Assembly (NCBI RefSeq): GCF_005502935.1
Contig: NZ_SCMP01000009.1
Location: forward strand, 1 to 64,000
Length of the DNA: 64,000 nt
Direction: 5' to 3'
Source of the DNA: Pseudomonas sp. 2FG
Lineage (GTDB): Bacteria > Pseudomonadota > Gammaproteobacteria > Pseudomonadales > Pseudomonadaceae
The notes under the pieces are model-generated. The model was not told the origin of the DNA. It saw only the letters and a program-made list of their open reading frames with translations, and did not search any database. This document shows positions 43,254 to 54,718 of this stretch, piece by piece (position 1 is the stretch's first letter; every line of letters starts with the position of its first letter). The translations under genes and the position numbers were made by a program.

Positions 43254-43646
43254 TCAGCTCGCCTGGCCCTTCAGAAAGGCGTGGATGTTGTTGTGCTTGT
43301 AGTTGAGCTCGGCATCCAGCTCGGTCATCTCGAATGACAGCGCCAGCAGACGTCTGGCTTGCAGCTCGGCGAAGTGCGCCTTGATCCGCTCGAACAACTG
43401 CTCGGCGACCTGGCGGCGGGTATCCAGATCGCGTCCGGCGCCGACCTTGAGGGTCATGTGTACGAAGGCGTAGTCGTGCTTGCCATCGGCCATGCGGAAG
43501 CAGTCCATGCGCACGGCGCGGCTGCGAATGCCGCCGAGGGGGAACACGCCGCTGTCGCCCAGGCAGGCATGGACCTTCTCGAACAGGCCGGGCAGATCCG
43601 CTTCGGCTTCGAGGTTGGCGGAGTATTCGGCGATGAAATGGGGCAC
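43254..43646 (-). CDS. hpaF: 5-carboxymethyl-2-hydroxymuconate delta-isomerase
   Basis: 130 aa, starting at GTG 43646 (PHFIAEYSANLE); AGGAGG lies 5 nt upstream, which decides this start over longer readings. The start gives the N-terminal Pro after processing, the catalytic base of this tautomerase-superfamily enzyme. It isomerises 5-carboxymethyl-2-hydroxymuconate. A palindromic repeat fills the 100 bp to hpaD. Confidence 0.9.
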   Translation of the reverse strand: MPHFIAEYSANLEAEADLPGLFEKVHACLGDSGVFPLGGIRSRAVRMDCFRMADGKHDYAFVHMTLKVGAGRDLDTRRQVAEQLFERIKAHFAELQARRLLALSFEMTELDAELNYKHNNIHAFLKGQAS

Positions 43647-43657
43647 AGGAACCTCCT

Positions 43658-43743
43658 GTAGGGCGGATGACGCTGTGTTCATCCGCCGGAGTGCATGACG
43701 GTCGCGGCTGCAAGGTGGATGGATGAAGCGCCATCCACCCTAC
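43658..43743. repeat. Two palindromic GTAGGG-type units inside the hpa operon
   Basis: GTAGGCGGATGA-like first unit (GGCGGATGA/TCATCCGCC) and a second unit GGTGGATGG/CCATCCACC ending CCCTAC. They separate hpaD from hpaF. Confidence 0.7.
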
Positions 43744-43746
43744 GGG

Positions 43747-44604
43747 TCAGAGCGGGAAGATGGCGTTGAGCTGGCCGGTGCCGGAGCTGCCGAAGGGCTC
43801 GGTGACCACCTCGACCTTGCCGGTGTATTCCGGGCCGCCGAGCAGGCCAAGCAGCATCGCGGTGTCATGCATCTTGCCTTCGCCGTAACAGTGCTCGGCG
43901 TAGTCCGGGAGCATGGCGCAGAACTCCTTGAAGCGGCCTTGCTGCCACAGCTCGACCACCCGCATGTCGACCTGTTTGTCGAATTCGCGGGTCCAGTTGT
44001 TCAGGTTGGCTTCGGCGTTGCGGTCGTCGGAGAAGCGGTGCGACAGCGAGCCGGAGGCCAGCACCAGCACCTTGCGGTCACTCTTCTCGATGGCGCGGCG
44101 CACCGCGGCACCGAAGGCCAGGCTGTCCTCCAGACGGTGCCAGGCGCACCAGGCGGCGATGGAGATGACCTTGAAATGCTGCTCCGGCGGTACATCCATA
44201 TGCATGTAGCGCATCGGCACCAGGGTGCCGTACTCCAGCTCCAGGCTGGGGATGTTGTGCGCCATGCTGCGCACGCCGGCGGCATTGGCCTCTTCGGCGA
44301 TCAGTGCACCGAGTTCGGGGCAGCCGTCGTATGCGTAGGTCATGTCCTTGATGAAGTGCGGCAGTTCGTTGCTGGTGTAGATGCCTTCGAAATGCTCGCC
44401 ACAGTTGATGTGATAGGCACTGTTGACCAGCCAGTGCACGTCGAACACGACTGCGGTATCGGCCCCGAGTTCACGAGCGCGCTGGGCGATCAGTTTGTGG
44501 CCGTTGATCGCCGCTTCGCGGCAGCCGTGGTGCTTGCCGGGCAACTCGGACAGGTACATCGAGGGAACGTGACAGATCTTGGCGGCTAGGACGACTTCGC
44601 CCAT
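43747..44604 (-). CDS. hpaD: Homoprotocatechuate (3,4-dihydroxyphenylacetate) 2,3-dioxygenase
   Basis: This 285 aa class III extradiol dioxygenase of the LigB family has KICHVPSMYLSE (His12), VVFDVHWLVN (His56) and ASGSLSHRFSD. It opens the catechol ring of homoprotocatechuate to 5-carboxymethyl-2-hydroxymuconate semialdehyde, using non-heme iron. It is separated from hpaE by 163 bp, which may hold an internal promoter. Unlike steroid TesB, it is not a vicinal-oxygen-chelate enzyme, so it does not replace the missing hsaC. Confidence 0.92.
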   Translation of the reverse strand: MGEVVLAAKICHVPSMYLSELPGKHHGCREAAINGHKLIAQRARELGADTAVVFDVHWLVNSAYHINCGEHFEGIYTSNELPHFIKDMTYAYDGCPELGALIAEEANAAGVRSMAHNIPSLELEYGTLVPMRYMHMDVPPEQHFKVISIAAWCAWHRLEDSLAFGAAVRRAIEKSDRKVLVLASGSLSHRFSDDRNAEANLNNWTREFDKQVDMRVVELWQQGRFKEFCAMLPDYAEHCYGEGKMHDTAMLLGLLGGPEYTGKVEVVTEPFGSSGTGQLNAIFPL

Positions 44605-44767
44605 GGCGGTTCTCCTTGTAGCGGGGTCTGCGACTGGCGCAGCCTCTGGATTGTTATGACTGTTTGCACGTTCGGCAAAGCAGCCGCTTTTTATGGGCCC
44701 GGCTCATTGTCGAGTATGAGTCGTCCTGCGCCCTATGCAGGGCTGTGCGGCTGCCATCTATCCTGGT

Positions 44768-46233
<1,466 letters not shown>

Positions 46234-46237
<4 letters not shown>

Positions 46238-47004
46238 GCCTCTTGTTTACGGGCGAAGAACTCGGCTTCGCTGACGATACGGTTGACCAGACGACCGACG
46301 CCTTCCACTTCCACCACCACCTCGTCGCCCGGGACCACATCGGCCAGGCCTTCGGGGGTGCCGGTGGCGATCATGTCGCCCGGTTGCAGGGTCATGAAGC
46401 TGGACAGGTATTCGATCAGGTACGGAATGTCGAAGATCATGTCGGCGGTCGAGCCTTCCTGGCGCAGCTCGCCGTTGACCCAGGTGCGCAGCTTGAGCCG
46501 CGACGGGTCGGCAACATCGCCGGCGTCGACTATCCAGGGGCCGACCGGGGTGGTGCAGTCGCGGTTCTTCACCCGCAGGTTCGGCCGATAGTAGTTCTCC
46601 AGGTAATCGCGGATGGCGTAGTCGTTGCAGACGGTGTAGCCGGCCACGTAGTCCAGAGCGTCCGCGCGCTTGACGTTGCGCGCCGGTTTGCCGATCACCG
46701 CCACCAGCTCGCACTCGTAGTGCATATAGGCGACGTTGTCCGGGCGCCAGGTGACTTGGTTGTGGCCGGTGTAGGTGTTCGGCGCCTTGATAAACACCAG
46801 CGGCTCGGTCGGCGGCGTGAAGGCCAGCTCGGCGGCGTGGTCGGCGTAGTTCAGGCCGAGGGCGAACATGCTGCCGGTCGCCGGCGGCAGCCACTCGACC
46901 TGGTCTTCGGCGAGCAGGCGACCATCGGCCAGGCGTACGGCATTCCCGGCTTCGACGCTGACGTTGAAGGTTTCGCCCTGATGGCGGATGCGTGCGTGTT
47001 TCAT
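46234..47004 (-). CDS. hpaG2: HpaG2, decarboxylase/isomerase subunit (C-terminal half of HpaG)
   Basis: This 256 aa fumarylacetoacetase-fold protein has the metal site Glu-x-Glu in HYECELVAVIG and the GTPEGLADVVPGDEV segment. With HpaG1 it does the 5-oxopent-3-ene-1,2,5-tricarboxylate decarboxylase and isomerase steps, which E. coli fuses in one HpaG chain. This subunit keeps the metal ligands, as the C-terminal half of E. coli HpaG does. It follows hpaG1 by 11 nt. Confidence 0.92.
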
Positions 47005-47015
47005 CTTCCGGCTCC

Positions 47016-47774
47016 TTATTCCGCGACCACGGTGTTGCTGAGACGGCCAATGCCGTCGATTTCCACTTCGACGACATCACCCGGCTGCACATCGACGCGG
47101 CCCTCCGGGGTGCCGGTGATCAGCAGATCGCCTTCGTTGAGAGTCATGAATTCACTGAGCTCGGCGATCAGCAGGGCAATGCTGCGGATCATCCCGGAGC
47201 TGTTGTTCTCCTGGCGCAGCTGGCCGTTGACGTAGAGCTTGATCGGCAGGTTGTGCGGGTCGACGATGTCCGCGGCATCGACCACCCAGGGGCCGACCGA
47301 ACAGAAGCCGTCGCGGCACTTGGCCTTGACCGCCGGGCGGTAGTAGCTGTCTTCCGGCAGGCTGAACTCGTTGACGATGCAGTAGCCGGCGACGTACTGC
47401 ATGGCCTCTTCCAGGCTCACGCGGCTGGCCTTTTTACCGATCACCACACCCAGCGCTGGACCTGGTTGCAGGCGCTCGACGTCCTTGGGAAAGACCACCG
47501 GCTGGTTGTGCGCGTTGCGGGTATTCGGCGTCTTGATGAACAGCACCGGTTTGACCGGTGGTTTCTGATAGGGCGGCTGGTGAAATTCGTCCAGGCGGCT
47601 GTGCAGCAGCCCGCGATAGTTCAGGGCGATGCCGAACATGGTGCCGCTGACAGGCGCCTGCCAGCGCACTTGCTCCGGGCTGAATTGGCCGAGCCCAGCG
47701 ATCTGCAGCCGGCCTTGTGGATCGACCGTGGCCGGGTGGTGGTTGCCGTTCACTTCGACTGCTGCGCGACGCAT
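47016..47774 (-). CDS. hpaG1: HpaG1, decarboxylase/isomerase subunit (N-terminal half of HpaG)
   Basis: 252 aa from ATG 47774 (MRRAAVEVNG), with GGAGAAACCGAGC upstream; a TTG start 13 codons earlier is less likely. It shares the FAH fold with HpaG2 (GTPEGRVDVQPGDVVEVEI), but the Glu-x-Glu metal site is replaced (GPALGVVIG), as in the N-terminal half of fused HpaG. It is the first gene of the hpa meta-operon. The upstream region to hpaA holds two TTAACAT repeats. Confidence 0.92.
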   Translation of the reverse strand: MRRAAVEVNGNHHPATVDPQGRLQIAGLGQFSPEQVRWQAPVSGTMFGIALNYRGLLHSRLDEFHQPPYQKPPVKPVLFIKTPNTRNAHNQPVVFPKDVERLQPGPALGVVIGKKASRVSLEEAMQYVAGYCIVNEFSLPEDSYYRPAVKAKCRDGFCSVGPWVVDAADIVDPHNLPIKLYVNGQLRQENNSSGMIRSIALLIAELSEFMTLNEGDLLITGTPEGRVDVQPGDVVEVEIDGIGRLSNTVVAE

Positions 47775-47846
47775 GCTCGGTTTCTCCAGTGATAAAAAAG
47801 AGCAGTGCCGCAAAGAAGCGTCGGCATGCTCAAGAGGGTGTATTTC

Positions 47847-47880
47847 ATTAACATGTGAACTTTATAATTAACATATTAAT
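47847..47880. promoter_or_regulatory. Paired TTAACAT repeats in the hpaG1-hpaA promoter region (candidate HpaR operators)
   Basis: ATTAACATGTGAAC at 47847 and ATTAACATATTAAT at 47867 are direct repeats exactly 20 bp apart, in the only AT-rich stretch of this divergent gap. Each has a dyad character (TTAACAT-x-TTAA). Spacing by two helical turns and the presence of a third copy at 56157 suggest binding sites for HpaR; this is inference. Confidence 0.5.
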
Positions 47881-47956
47881 AATCGTCAAGCGCCGTTCGC
47901 CTATTTATGCTTTTATGCTGGCTAGACAGAGCGGCCGAGGTGCTGGGGGCTTCGCC

Positions 47957-48874
47957 ATGCGTGAGCAGCAACCGATTCCGAACATCAACATCGGCCAGGT
48001 CTATGACCAGCGTTATGCCGATGCCGACGTGCATTACGAGGCGCTCGGCAAGCTGGCCGACTTCTTCGGGCGCAACATGCCGGTGCACCGGCATGATCGG
48101 TTTTTCCAGGTGCACTACGTCAAGAGTGGCGCGGTGCGGGTCTACCTCGACGAGCAGCAGTACCACCAGCAGGGGCCGATGTTCTTCCTGACGCCGCCGA
48201 CCATCCCCCACGCCTTCGTCACCGACGCGGATAGCGACGGCCATGTGCTGACCGTGCGTCAGCAGTTGGTCTGGCCCTTGCTGGAAGCCGAGCTGGGCTT
48301 GGCCGAGGGCCCGCAGATCGGCCCGGTGTGCGTGGCCATCGGTGAGCTGGGCGAGCCATTCGCGGAGGAGGTGGAGCGCCTCAATCTGTTGTTCGATCAG
48401 TTGCGTAGCGAGTTCGCGGCGGACCGTGCCGGCCGCGAGCTGAGTCTGGCGGCTTTGACCCGCTTGATCTTCATCAGCTTGCTGCGGCTCTCGTCCCACT
48501 CGCTCAAGGCTCAGCCGGCCCGGCAGGAGGATCTGCAGATTTTCCATCGCTTCAATGCCCTGATCGAAGCGCATTACCAGGAGCACTGGTCGCTGACGCG
48601 CTACGCCGAGCAGATGGGCGTGACCGAGGCCCGGCTCAACGATGTCTGCCGGCGCATCGCCGACCTGCCGTCCAAGCGGCTGATCTACGACCGCCTGATG
48701 CAGGAGGCCAAACGCCTGCTGCTGTTCACCGGCAGCTCGGCCAACGAGATCTGCTACCAGCTGGGCTTCAAGGATCCGGCCTACTTCAGCCGCTTCTTCA
48801 CCCGCAACGCCGGCATCACGCCGGGCGAATATCGCCTGCGCAAAGACAGCGACAAGGAACAGGCGTGGCGGTAA
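47957..48874 (+). CDS. hpaA: HpaA, AraC-family activator of 4-hydroxyphenylacetate catabolism
   Basis: 305 aa from ATG 47957 (MREQQPIPNINIGQVYDQRY), the usual HpaA start; an upstream in-frame extension runs through the promoter region. The N-terminal cupin (HRHDRFFQVHYVKSGAVRVY) senses the aromatic acid. The C-terminal AraC domain has two helix-turn-helices (WSLTRYAEQMGVTEARLNDV and ANEICYQLGFKDPAYFSRFF). It is divergent from the hpa operon. It probably activates the two-component hydroxylase genes as well. Confidence 0.92.
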   Translation: MREQQPIPNINIGQVYDQRYADADVHYEALGKLADFFGRNMPVHRHDRFFQVHYVKSGAVRVYLDEQQYHQQGPMFFLTPPTIPHAFVTDADSDGHVLTVRQQLVWPLLEAELGLAEGPQIGPVCVAIGELGEPFAEEVERLNLLFDQLRSEFAADRAGRELSLAALTRLIFISLLRLSSHSLKAQPARQEDLQIFHRFNALIEAHYQEHWSLTRYAEQMGVTEARLNDVCRRIADLPSKRLIYDRLMQEAKRLLLFTGSSANEICYQLGFKDPAYFSRFFTRNAGITPGEYRLRKDSDKEQAWR

Positions 48875-49036
48875 TGGGGGCTGATAGAAGGCGGTCATAG
48901 GCGCTGACCTGTTGAGCGGTGGCCGGCATCCATTAAAGAGCCTGCCGGGCGACAAAGATTGTCTGCGCCTGCCGGCAATTTGATCCTGCCTGCCGTGCTA
49001 AACGTCATCCGCTCCGACAGGCGTCTGTAAGGCCCG

Positions 49037-50344
49037 CTATGACGCCTTGATCCGCACGCCGAGCCTGCGCTGCCGCGGGAATAACCACAGGCAATACACC
49101 AGCAGTACTGCGCCGGCGAGAGCCAGGGTGAGCGGTGCGCCAAACCGGGTGGCCAGTAGCCCGGCGAGCAGGCCGCCGATGGCGTCGAAGCCGAAGCGGG
49201 TCGAGGTGTAGAAGGACACCACCCGGCCGCGCAGCTGTTCCGGCGTCAGGCTCTGCAGCAGCATGTTGGTGCCGACGTTGCTGGTGGAAATACCGAAGCC
49301 GAGCACGGCCATGGCCAGCAGCGAGAGCGTCAGCTGGCTGCTGGCGGCGAACACCAGCAGCGCCAGGGTGCTGGCAATGGCGCCGGCCATGATCACCGAC
49401 ACCAGGCCGGGCAAGGCCTGGCGCGTGGCGAGAAACAGCGCCGCGACCAGTGAGCCGCAACCGGCGGCCCCCCAGAGCCAGCCGAGGGTGGTGGCGTCGC
49501 CGGCGAAGATGTCCTTGGCGAACACCGGCAGCAGCACGGCATAGCTGGAGGCGGTGAGGTTGACCATCATCACGCTGATGATCAGCAGGCGGATGGTCGA
49601 GTCCGCGGTGATGTACGCCAGCCCCTCGCGGAACACGCTGCTCATCGAGCCCTGCGCCCGTGGTGACGGCTCCATGCGGATCAACAGCAAACCCAGCAAC
49701 AGGCCGAGGTAGGACAGGGCGTTGAGGGAGAAACAGACCGCCTCGTTGCTGAAGCCGAGCAGCAGGCCGGCCAGGGGCGGGCCGATAAAGCGCGAGGAGT
49801 TGAACAAGGTGGCATTCAGCGCCAGGGCGTTCGGCAAGTCGTCCTGGTGGCCGACGAAGCGGCTGAGCAGCGACTGGCGCAAGGGGGTGTCGAAGGCATT
49901 GAGCACGCCGAGCAGGGCCGACATGCACAGGATCAGCGTCGGCCCTATGGCGTTCAAGGCCGTCAGCACGGCCAAGCCTATGGCTTGGATGCCGAGCAGG
50001 CCTTGCACCAGGATCAGCAGGCGCCGTTTATCGTGGCGGTCGATCCAGGCGCCGGCCAAGGGGCCGACCAGCAATTGCGGGAGCAAGGCCGCGAAGGTGG
50101 CGACACCCAGTAGTGCCGCCGAGCCGGTGAGGCGATAGATCAGCCAAGCCAGGGCGACCTGCTGGATCCAACTGCCCAGGGTGGAGATGGCCTGGCCGGC
50201 GAAGTACAGGCGGAAGTTGCGATGCCGTAGCGCACGAATGGCGGCTGGCCAGGCATTGCTGGCTCGAGTGGTTGAGTTGCTCACGGTGCTCGGGACTGGG
50301 AAATGGGAAATGGGAAATGGGAAATGGGAAATGGAGAGTGGCAT
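49037..50344 (-). CDS. MFS transporter (EntS/MFS_3 type)
   Basis: Up to 435 aa from ATG 50344, with about 12 membrane segments. Recognisable parts are NFRLYFAGQAISTLGSWIQQVALAW-type helix 1 and GPLAGAWIDRHDKRR in the loop after helix 2. The family exports small molecules. The first ~20 residues are coded by a tandem heptanucleotide repeat (50297-50334), so the GTG at 50284 (SNSTTRAS) is an alternative start giving 415 aa. No aromatic-acid importer (HpaX type) is seen in the cluster; this protein is not of that subfamily. Confidence 0.82.
   Translation of the reverse strand: MPLSISHFPFPISHFPVPSTVSNSTTRASNAWPAAIRALRHRNFRLYFAGQAISTLGSWIQQVALAWLIYRLTGSAALLGVATFAALLPQLLVGPLAGAWIDRHDKRRLLILVQGLLGIQAIGLAVLTALNAIGPTLILCMSALLGVLNAFDTPLRQSLLSRFVGHQDDLPNALALNATLFNSSRFIGPPLAGLLLGFSNEAVCFSLNALSYLGLLLGLLLIRMEPSPRAQGSMSSVFREGLAYITADSTIRLLIISVMMVNLTASSYAVLLPVFAKDIFAGDATTLGWLWGAAGCGSLVAALFLATRQALPGLVSVIMAGAIASTLALLVFAASSQLTLSLLAMAVLGFGISTSNVGTNMLLQSLTPEQLRGRVVSFYTSTRFGFDAIGGLLAGLLATRFGAPLTLALAGAVLLVYCLWLFPRQRRLGVRIKAS
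50297..50334. repeat. Tandem heptanucleotide repeat (TGGGAAA)5.4
   Basis: Five full copies plus three bases of TGGGAAA, inside the annotated 5' end of the MFS gene. Seven is not a multiple of three, so copy-number change would shift the frame downstream of the ATG at 50344. Confidence 0.9.
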
Positions 50345-50664
50345 GGTAAATGATTATTCGGGATTTTGTTTAGATGTTAATCAACCCGCTTGGGTTGGCC
50401 CGCATCCCTTGCCGGGATTGTGTTCATAGGCCAGCGACCAGGCGAAAACAAGCCTTGATCTGCTCGTCGTTGCACCATGAAAAATACAATCAATGGTTTG
50501 GAAGTTACATTTTAGAATCTGCTTGATGCAGTCACACTCTGTTCCCGTATCCACTAGGAACGCCTCTTTCACCGGCTGCAAATCAGCCGATTCGAGGGGG
50601 TGCTGCGAGACCCGGCAAAGGGCTGGCAAGCGATCGAGAAACCAACAATAAGTAGGGCCTGAAT
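50345..50664. other. 320 bp gap upstream of the HPA hydroxylase
   Basis: No gene seen. It holds a TTAGATGTTAATC stretch at 50369-50381 that resembles half of the TTAACAT repeats, overlapping a small AACCCGCTTGGGTT dyad at 50383. The region is AT-richer than its neighbours and probably contains the oxygenase promoter and an activator site. Confidence 0.4.
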
Positions 50665-51834
50665 ATGAAAAAGCCAAACCCCCTCCTCGAAGATCTGAAG
50701 GCCATCCTGCCAGCCATCGCCGCCAATGCCGAACGGGCGGAACAGGATCGCAAGGCGCCCAGCGAAAACATCGCGCTGCTCAAAGGCATCGGCATGCATC
50801 GTGCATTTCAGCCGAGGGCGTATGGGGGCCTGGAAATTTCACTGCCGGAATTCACCGACTGTGTCGCGGCACTGGCCGGCGCCTGCGGCGGTACTGCTTG
50901 GGCCTTCAGCCTGCTCTGCACCCACAGCCACCAACTGGCTATGTTCTCCAAGCAATTGCAGGATGAAGTATGGCGGGAGAACCCGGACGCTACCGCCAGT
51001 AGCAGCATTGCGCCCTTTGGACGCACCGAAGAGACTGACGGCGGCGTGATCCTCAATGGCGAAATGGGCTGGAGCAGCGGTTGCGACCATGCCGAGTGGG
51101 CCATAGTCGGCTTCCGGCGCAAAAACAGCGCAGGCGAACCGATCTACAGCTTCGGCGTGATCCCGCGCTCCGACTATGAAATCCGTGATGACTGGTTCGC
51201 GGCAGGGATGAAAGGCAGCGGTTCGAAGACCCTGATCATCAAGGATGCCTTCGTCCCCAACCATCGCATCGAAGCGGCCAAGGACATGATGGAAGGTCGC
51301 TCTGCCGGCTTCGGCCTGTATCCGGACAGCAACATCTACTACACCCCCTATCGTCCTTACTTCGCCAGTGGTTTTGCCGCCGTCAGCTTGGGTATTGCCG
51401 AGCGCATGCTGGTCGCCTTCAAGGAAAAGGCCCAGAACCGTGTCCGCGCTTACACCGGCGCCAATGTCGGCACCGCCACCCCGGCGCTGATGCGTTTGGC
51501 CGAGTCGACCCATCAGGTCGCCGCCGCCCGCGCCTTCATGGAGAAAACCTGGGAAGAGCACGCCGAGCATGGCGCGGGCCATCAGTACCCGAGCCGCGAG
51601 ACCTTGGCTTGCTGGCGTACCAACCAGGGCTACGCGGTGAAGATGTGCATCCAGGCGGTGGATCGCCTGTTCGAGGCTGCTGGCGGCAACAGTTGGTTCG
51701 AACATAGCGAAATGCAGCGTCTGTTCCGTGATTCGCACATGACCGGCGCACACGCTTACACCGACTACGATGTCTGCGCGCAGATCCTCGGCCGCGAGCT
51801 GATGGGCATGGAGCCGGATCCGACTATGGTCTGA
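50665..51834 (+). CDS. 4-hydroxyphenylacetate 3-hydroxylase, oxygenase component C2
   Basis: This 389 aa protein has the acyl-CoA dehydrogenase fold of group D flavin monooxygenases, like HsaA. Diagnostic stretches are FQPRAYGGLEISLPEF, GEMGWSSGCDHAEW, GMKGSGSKTL and the C-terminal LFRDSHMTGAHAYTDYD. It resembles Acinetobacter HPAH-C2, which hydroxylates 4-hydroxyphenylacetate to homoprotocatechuate with reduced FMN from C1. It is about 30 residues shorter than that enzyme. It links the aromatic amine block to the hpa meta-pathway. No hpaB/hpaC genes are present in the window. Confidence 0.85.
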   Translation: MKKPNPLLEDLKAILPAIAANAERAEQDRKAPSENIALLKGIGMHRAFQPRAYGGLEISLPEFTDCVAALAGACGGTAWAFSLLCTHSHQLAMFSKQLQDEVWRENPDATASSSIAPFGRTEETDGGVILNGEMGWSSGCDHAEWAIVGFRRKNSAGEPIYSFGVIPRSDYEIRDDWFAAGMKGSGSKTLIIKDAFVPNHRIEAAKDMMEGRSAGFGLYPDSNIYYTPYRPYFASGFAAVSLGIAERMLVAFKEKAQNRVRAYTGANVGTATPALMRLAESTHQVAAARAFMEKTWEEHAEHGAGHQYPSRETLACWRTNQGYAVKMCIQAVDRLFEAAGGNSWFEHSEMQRLFRDSHMTGAHAYTDYDVCAQILGRELMGMEPDPTMV

Positions 51835-51952
51835 CGCAATGGTCTGACGGAGCGCCGGGCTGGCTCGGCCTCCCGAACGAAGCCTAAGTCCGGGCTTCTC
51901 CCTATCGAGTGGCGAGGCTTGCACCTTGAGCGTGCAACCCGCCAGTGCCTAA

Positions 51953-52975
<1,023 letters not shown>

Positions 52976-53048
52976 ACGCTAGGACGTGCCCGCTGCAACA
53001 GCAGGGGCAGGTCGTTGAGCCGGTAAGCGCCGGGAGTCCACCGCGCGG

Positions 53049-53699
53049 TTACGCGGTGCCGGCGATCTGTGCTTCGAGATGCGTCTGCCAGTCCTCGGCG
53101 CGGCCGAGGTAGCGACTGGCATCCAGCCGTTGGAAGCGCCCATCGCGCTCCAGGGCGAAGCTGGGGAAACCGCTGCCGCCGATTGCTTGCAGCAAGCGGC
53201 GGCTGTCGGCGAAGTGCCTGGCGAGCGGCTCGCCGCCCTGGCGCTGCAGTTCATCGCGGAAGGCTTCGGGCGCGAGTCCGAATTCTGCCGCCAGTTCCTG
53301 CAGGACGGCCACCTCGGCGACTCGCCGGCCCTCGACATAGTGGGCCTGCTGGATGCGCCCGAGCAGCGCGAGGCCAGACCCGCCGAGCGCCTCGGCGGCG
53401 AGGGTGGCGGCGGTTGGCGCTGCCGAGTCGAACACCGCGCCGCTATCGCGCAATAGACAGTCGAAGTAGGCGGCGCCGAAGGGCTGGCCGCTGAGGGCGG
53501 CAATGCGCCGGTCATGCGGTAGCACATGGTTGCGCCAATGCTCGTTGCCGGACTGCCGGTTGGCGCCGATTAGCATGCCGCCACCGTGCAGCGCGATGCG
53601 CAACCCGGCCACTGCGCCGGCCGCCTTCGCCAATGGCGCGGCGCCGTAGCACCAACCACAGAGCGGGTCGTAGATATAGTGCAGGGTGGCGGGGGACAT
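53049..53699 (-). CDS. DsbA/FrnE-family thioredoxin-fold protein
   Basis: 216 aa from ATG 53699 (MSPATLHYIYDPLCGWCYGA) with the redox-type motif CGWC at 14-17 and no signal peptide, so cytoplasmic. This branch resembles FrnE and 2-hydroxychromene-2-carboxylate isomerase relatives. It could be a disulfide or glutathione-linked isomerase. It sits 29 nt downstream of the metallo-hydrolase on the same strand. A function in aromatic catabolism is not evident. Confidence 0.8.
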   Translation of the reverse strand: MSPATLHYIYDPLCGWCYGAAPLAKAAGAVAGLRIALHGGGMLIGANRQSGNEHWRNHVLPHDRRIAALSGQPFGAAYFDCLLRDSGAVFDSAAPTAATLAAEALGGSGLALLGRIQQAHYVEGRRVAEVAVLQELAAEFGLAPEAFRDELQRQGGEPLARHFADSRRLLQAIGGSGFPSFALERDGRFQRLDASRYLGRAEDWQTHLEAQIAGTA

Positions 53700-53728
53700 G
53701 GGGGTTTCCTCTTCTCTGTGGGTTTGAC

Positions 53729-54613
53729 TCAGGGCCACTGCATCTCGCCCTTGAGCACCTTGGCGCTCAGTTCCAGATCGGCTTCGCCGGCCAGGCTCGG
53801 GTAGTGGCGCTTCATCGCGGCGACCAGCGCGGCGGAATCTTTGGCCTTGGGCAGTTCGGCTTCCAGGGTCTTCAGGTAGGTGCGGGTGAACTGCAGCGCA
53901 GCCAGGGTCTGCGGCCCTTTACCCAGATAGTGGCCAGGCACCAGCACCTCGGGCTTGAGCGCCTCGATCTGGTCGAGCGAGGCCAGCCAGGCCTGGCGCG
54001 AGGCTTGGCTCTGGGTATCGGCGGTCCAGACATGCAGATTGCTCTCGACCGCGACACCGCCGACCACGGCTTTCAGCGCCGGAATCCAGACCACCGTGCG
54101 CTCCGGGGTGGGGCCATCGAGGCCGACGACCTTCAACTGCTGGCCTTCCAGGCTGAGGCTGTCGCCTTGCAGTGGCTGCGGCACGATCAACTGCTGGGGT
54201 GCGTTTGCCTTGAGGATCGGGCCCCAGTAATCCAGCTTGAGCCGCTGGGTTTGCTCGATATGCGCGATGGTCTGTGGGGTGGCGAGAATCTTCGCGTCAG
54301 GGAAGGCGGCCTTGAGCACATCGAGGCCGAAGTAGAAGTCCGGGTCGCCGTGGCTGATGTAGATGGTGGTCAGGCGCTTGCCGCTGGCCTTGACCAGCTG
54401 CACCAGGTTTTGCGCATCGCTGCGGGCGAACTGCGCGTCGATCAGCACCGCGTCGTGTTCGCCGCTGATCAGTTCGGAGGACACCGGGAAGATCGCGGCC
54501 TCGCCGGGGTTGTATACCTGCAAGTGCAGGGGCCGCTCGCTGGCGCTGGCGGCAGCGGTGCCGAACAAGGCGGCGGTAACGAGCAGAGTGCGGAGCATTC
54601 CGAGGCTAAGCAT
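53729..54613 (-). CDS. Exported metallo-beta-lactamase-fold protein with altered metal motif
   Basis: 294 aa from ATG 54613 (GGAG 7 nt upstream). A signal peptide (LLVTAALFGTAAASA) is followed by an MBL fold (FPVSSELISGEHDAVLIDAQF, TIYISHGDPDFYFGLDV, VLVPGHYLG). The usual HxHxDH is HGDPDF, so two metal ligands are replaced, although the later GHY and the Asp in VVGLDGPT are kept. It may bind one metal or act differently. It is divergent from the LysR gene, which may control it. Confidence 0.82.
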   Translation of the reverse strand: MLSLGMLRTLLVTAALFGTAAASASERPLHLQVYNPGEAAIFPVSSELISGEHDAVLIDAQFARSDAQNLVQLVKASGKRLTTIYISHGDPDFYFGLDVLKAAFPDAKILATPQTIAHIEQTQRLKLDYWGPILKANAPQQLIVPQPLQGDSLSLEGQQLKVVGLDGPTPERTVVWIPALKAVVGGVAVESNLHVWTADTQSQASRQAWLASLDQIEALKPEVLVPGHYLGKGPQTLAALQFTRTYLKTLEAELPKAKDSAALVAAMKRHYPSLAGEADLELSAKVLKGEMQWP

Positions 54614-54718
54614 ATTGAAACTCCAGTGCAGGGATAAGGTGCCGGCTATGTTAGTTGCTTGAAAGCGAGCAAAAAGCCGTATTATCCGCGCTAGTTAATT
54701 GCGTGGATCGAGCTAGTC

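Noticed and set aside
43747..44604. HpaD considered as the missing steroid extradiol dioxygenase
   Set aside because: It is a LigB-fold homoprotocatechuate dioxygenase in a complete hpa operon, not a TesB/HsaC-type enzyme.
50297..50334. Tandem repeat considered as a CRISPR or origin iteron array
   Set aside because: Unit is 7 bp without spacers and lies at a gene start; a simple sequence repeat explains it.
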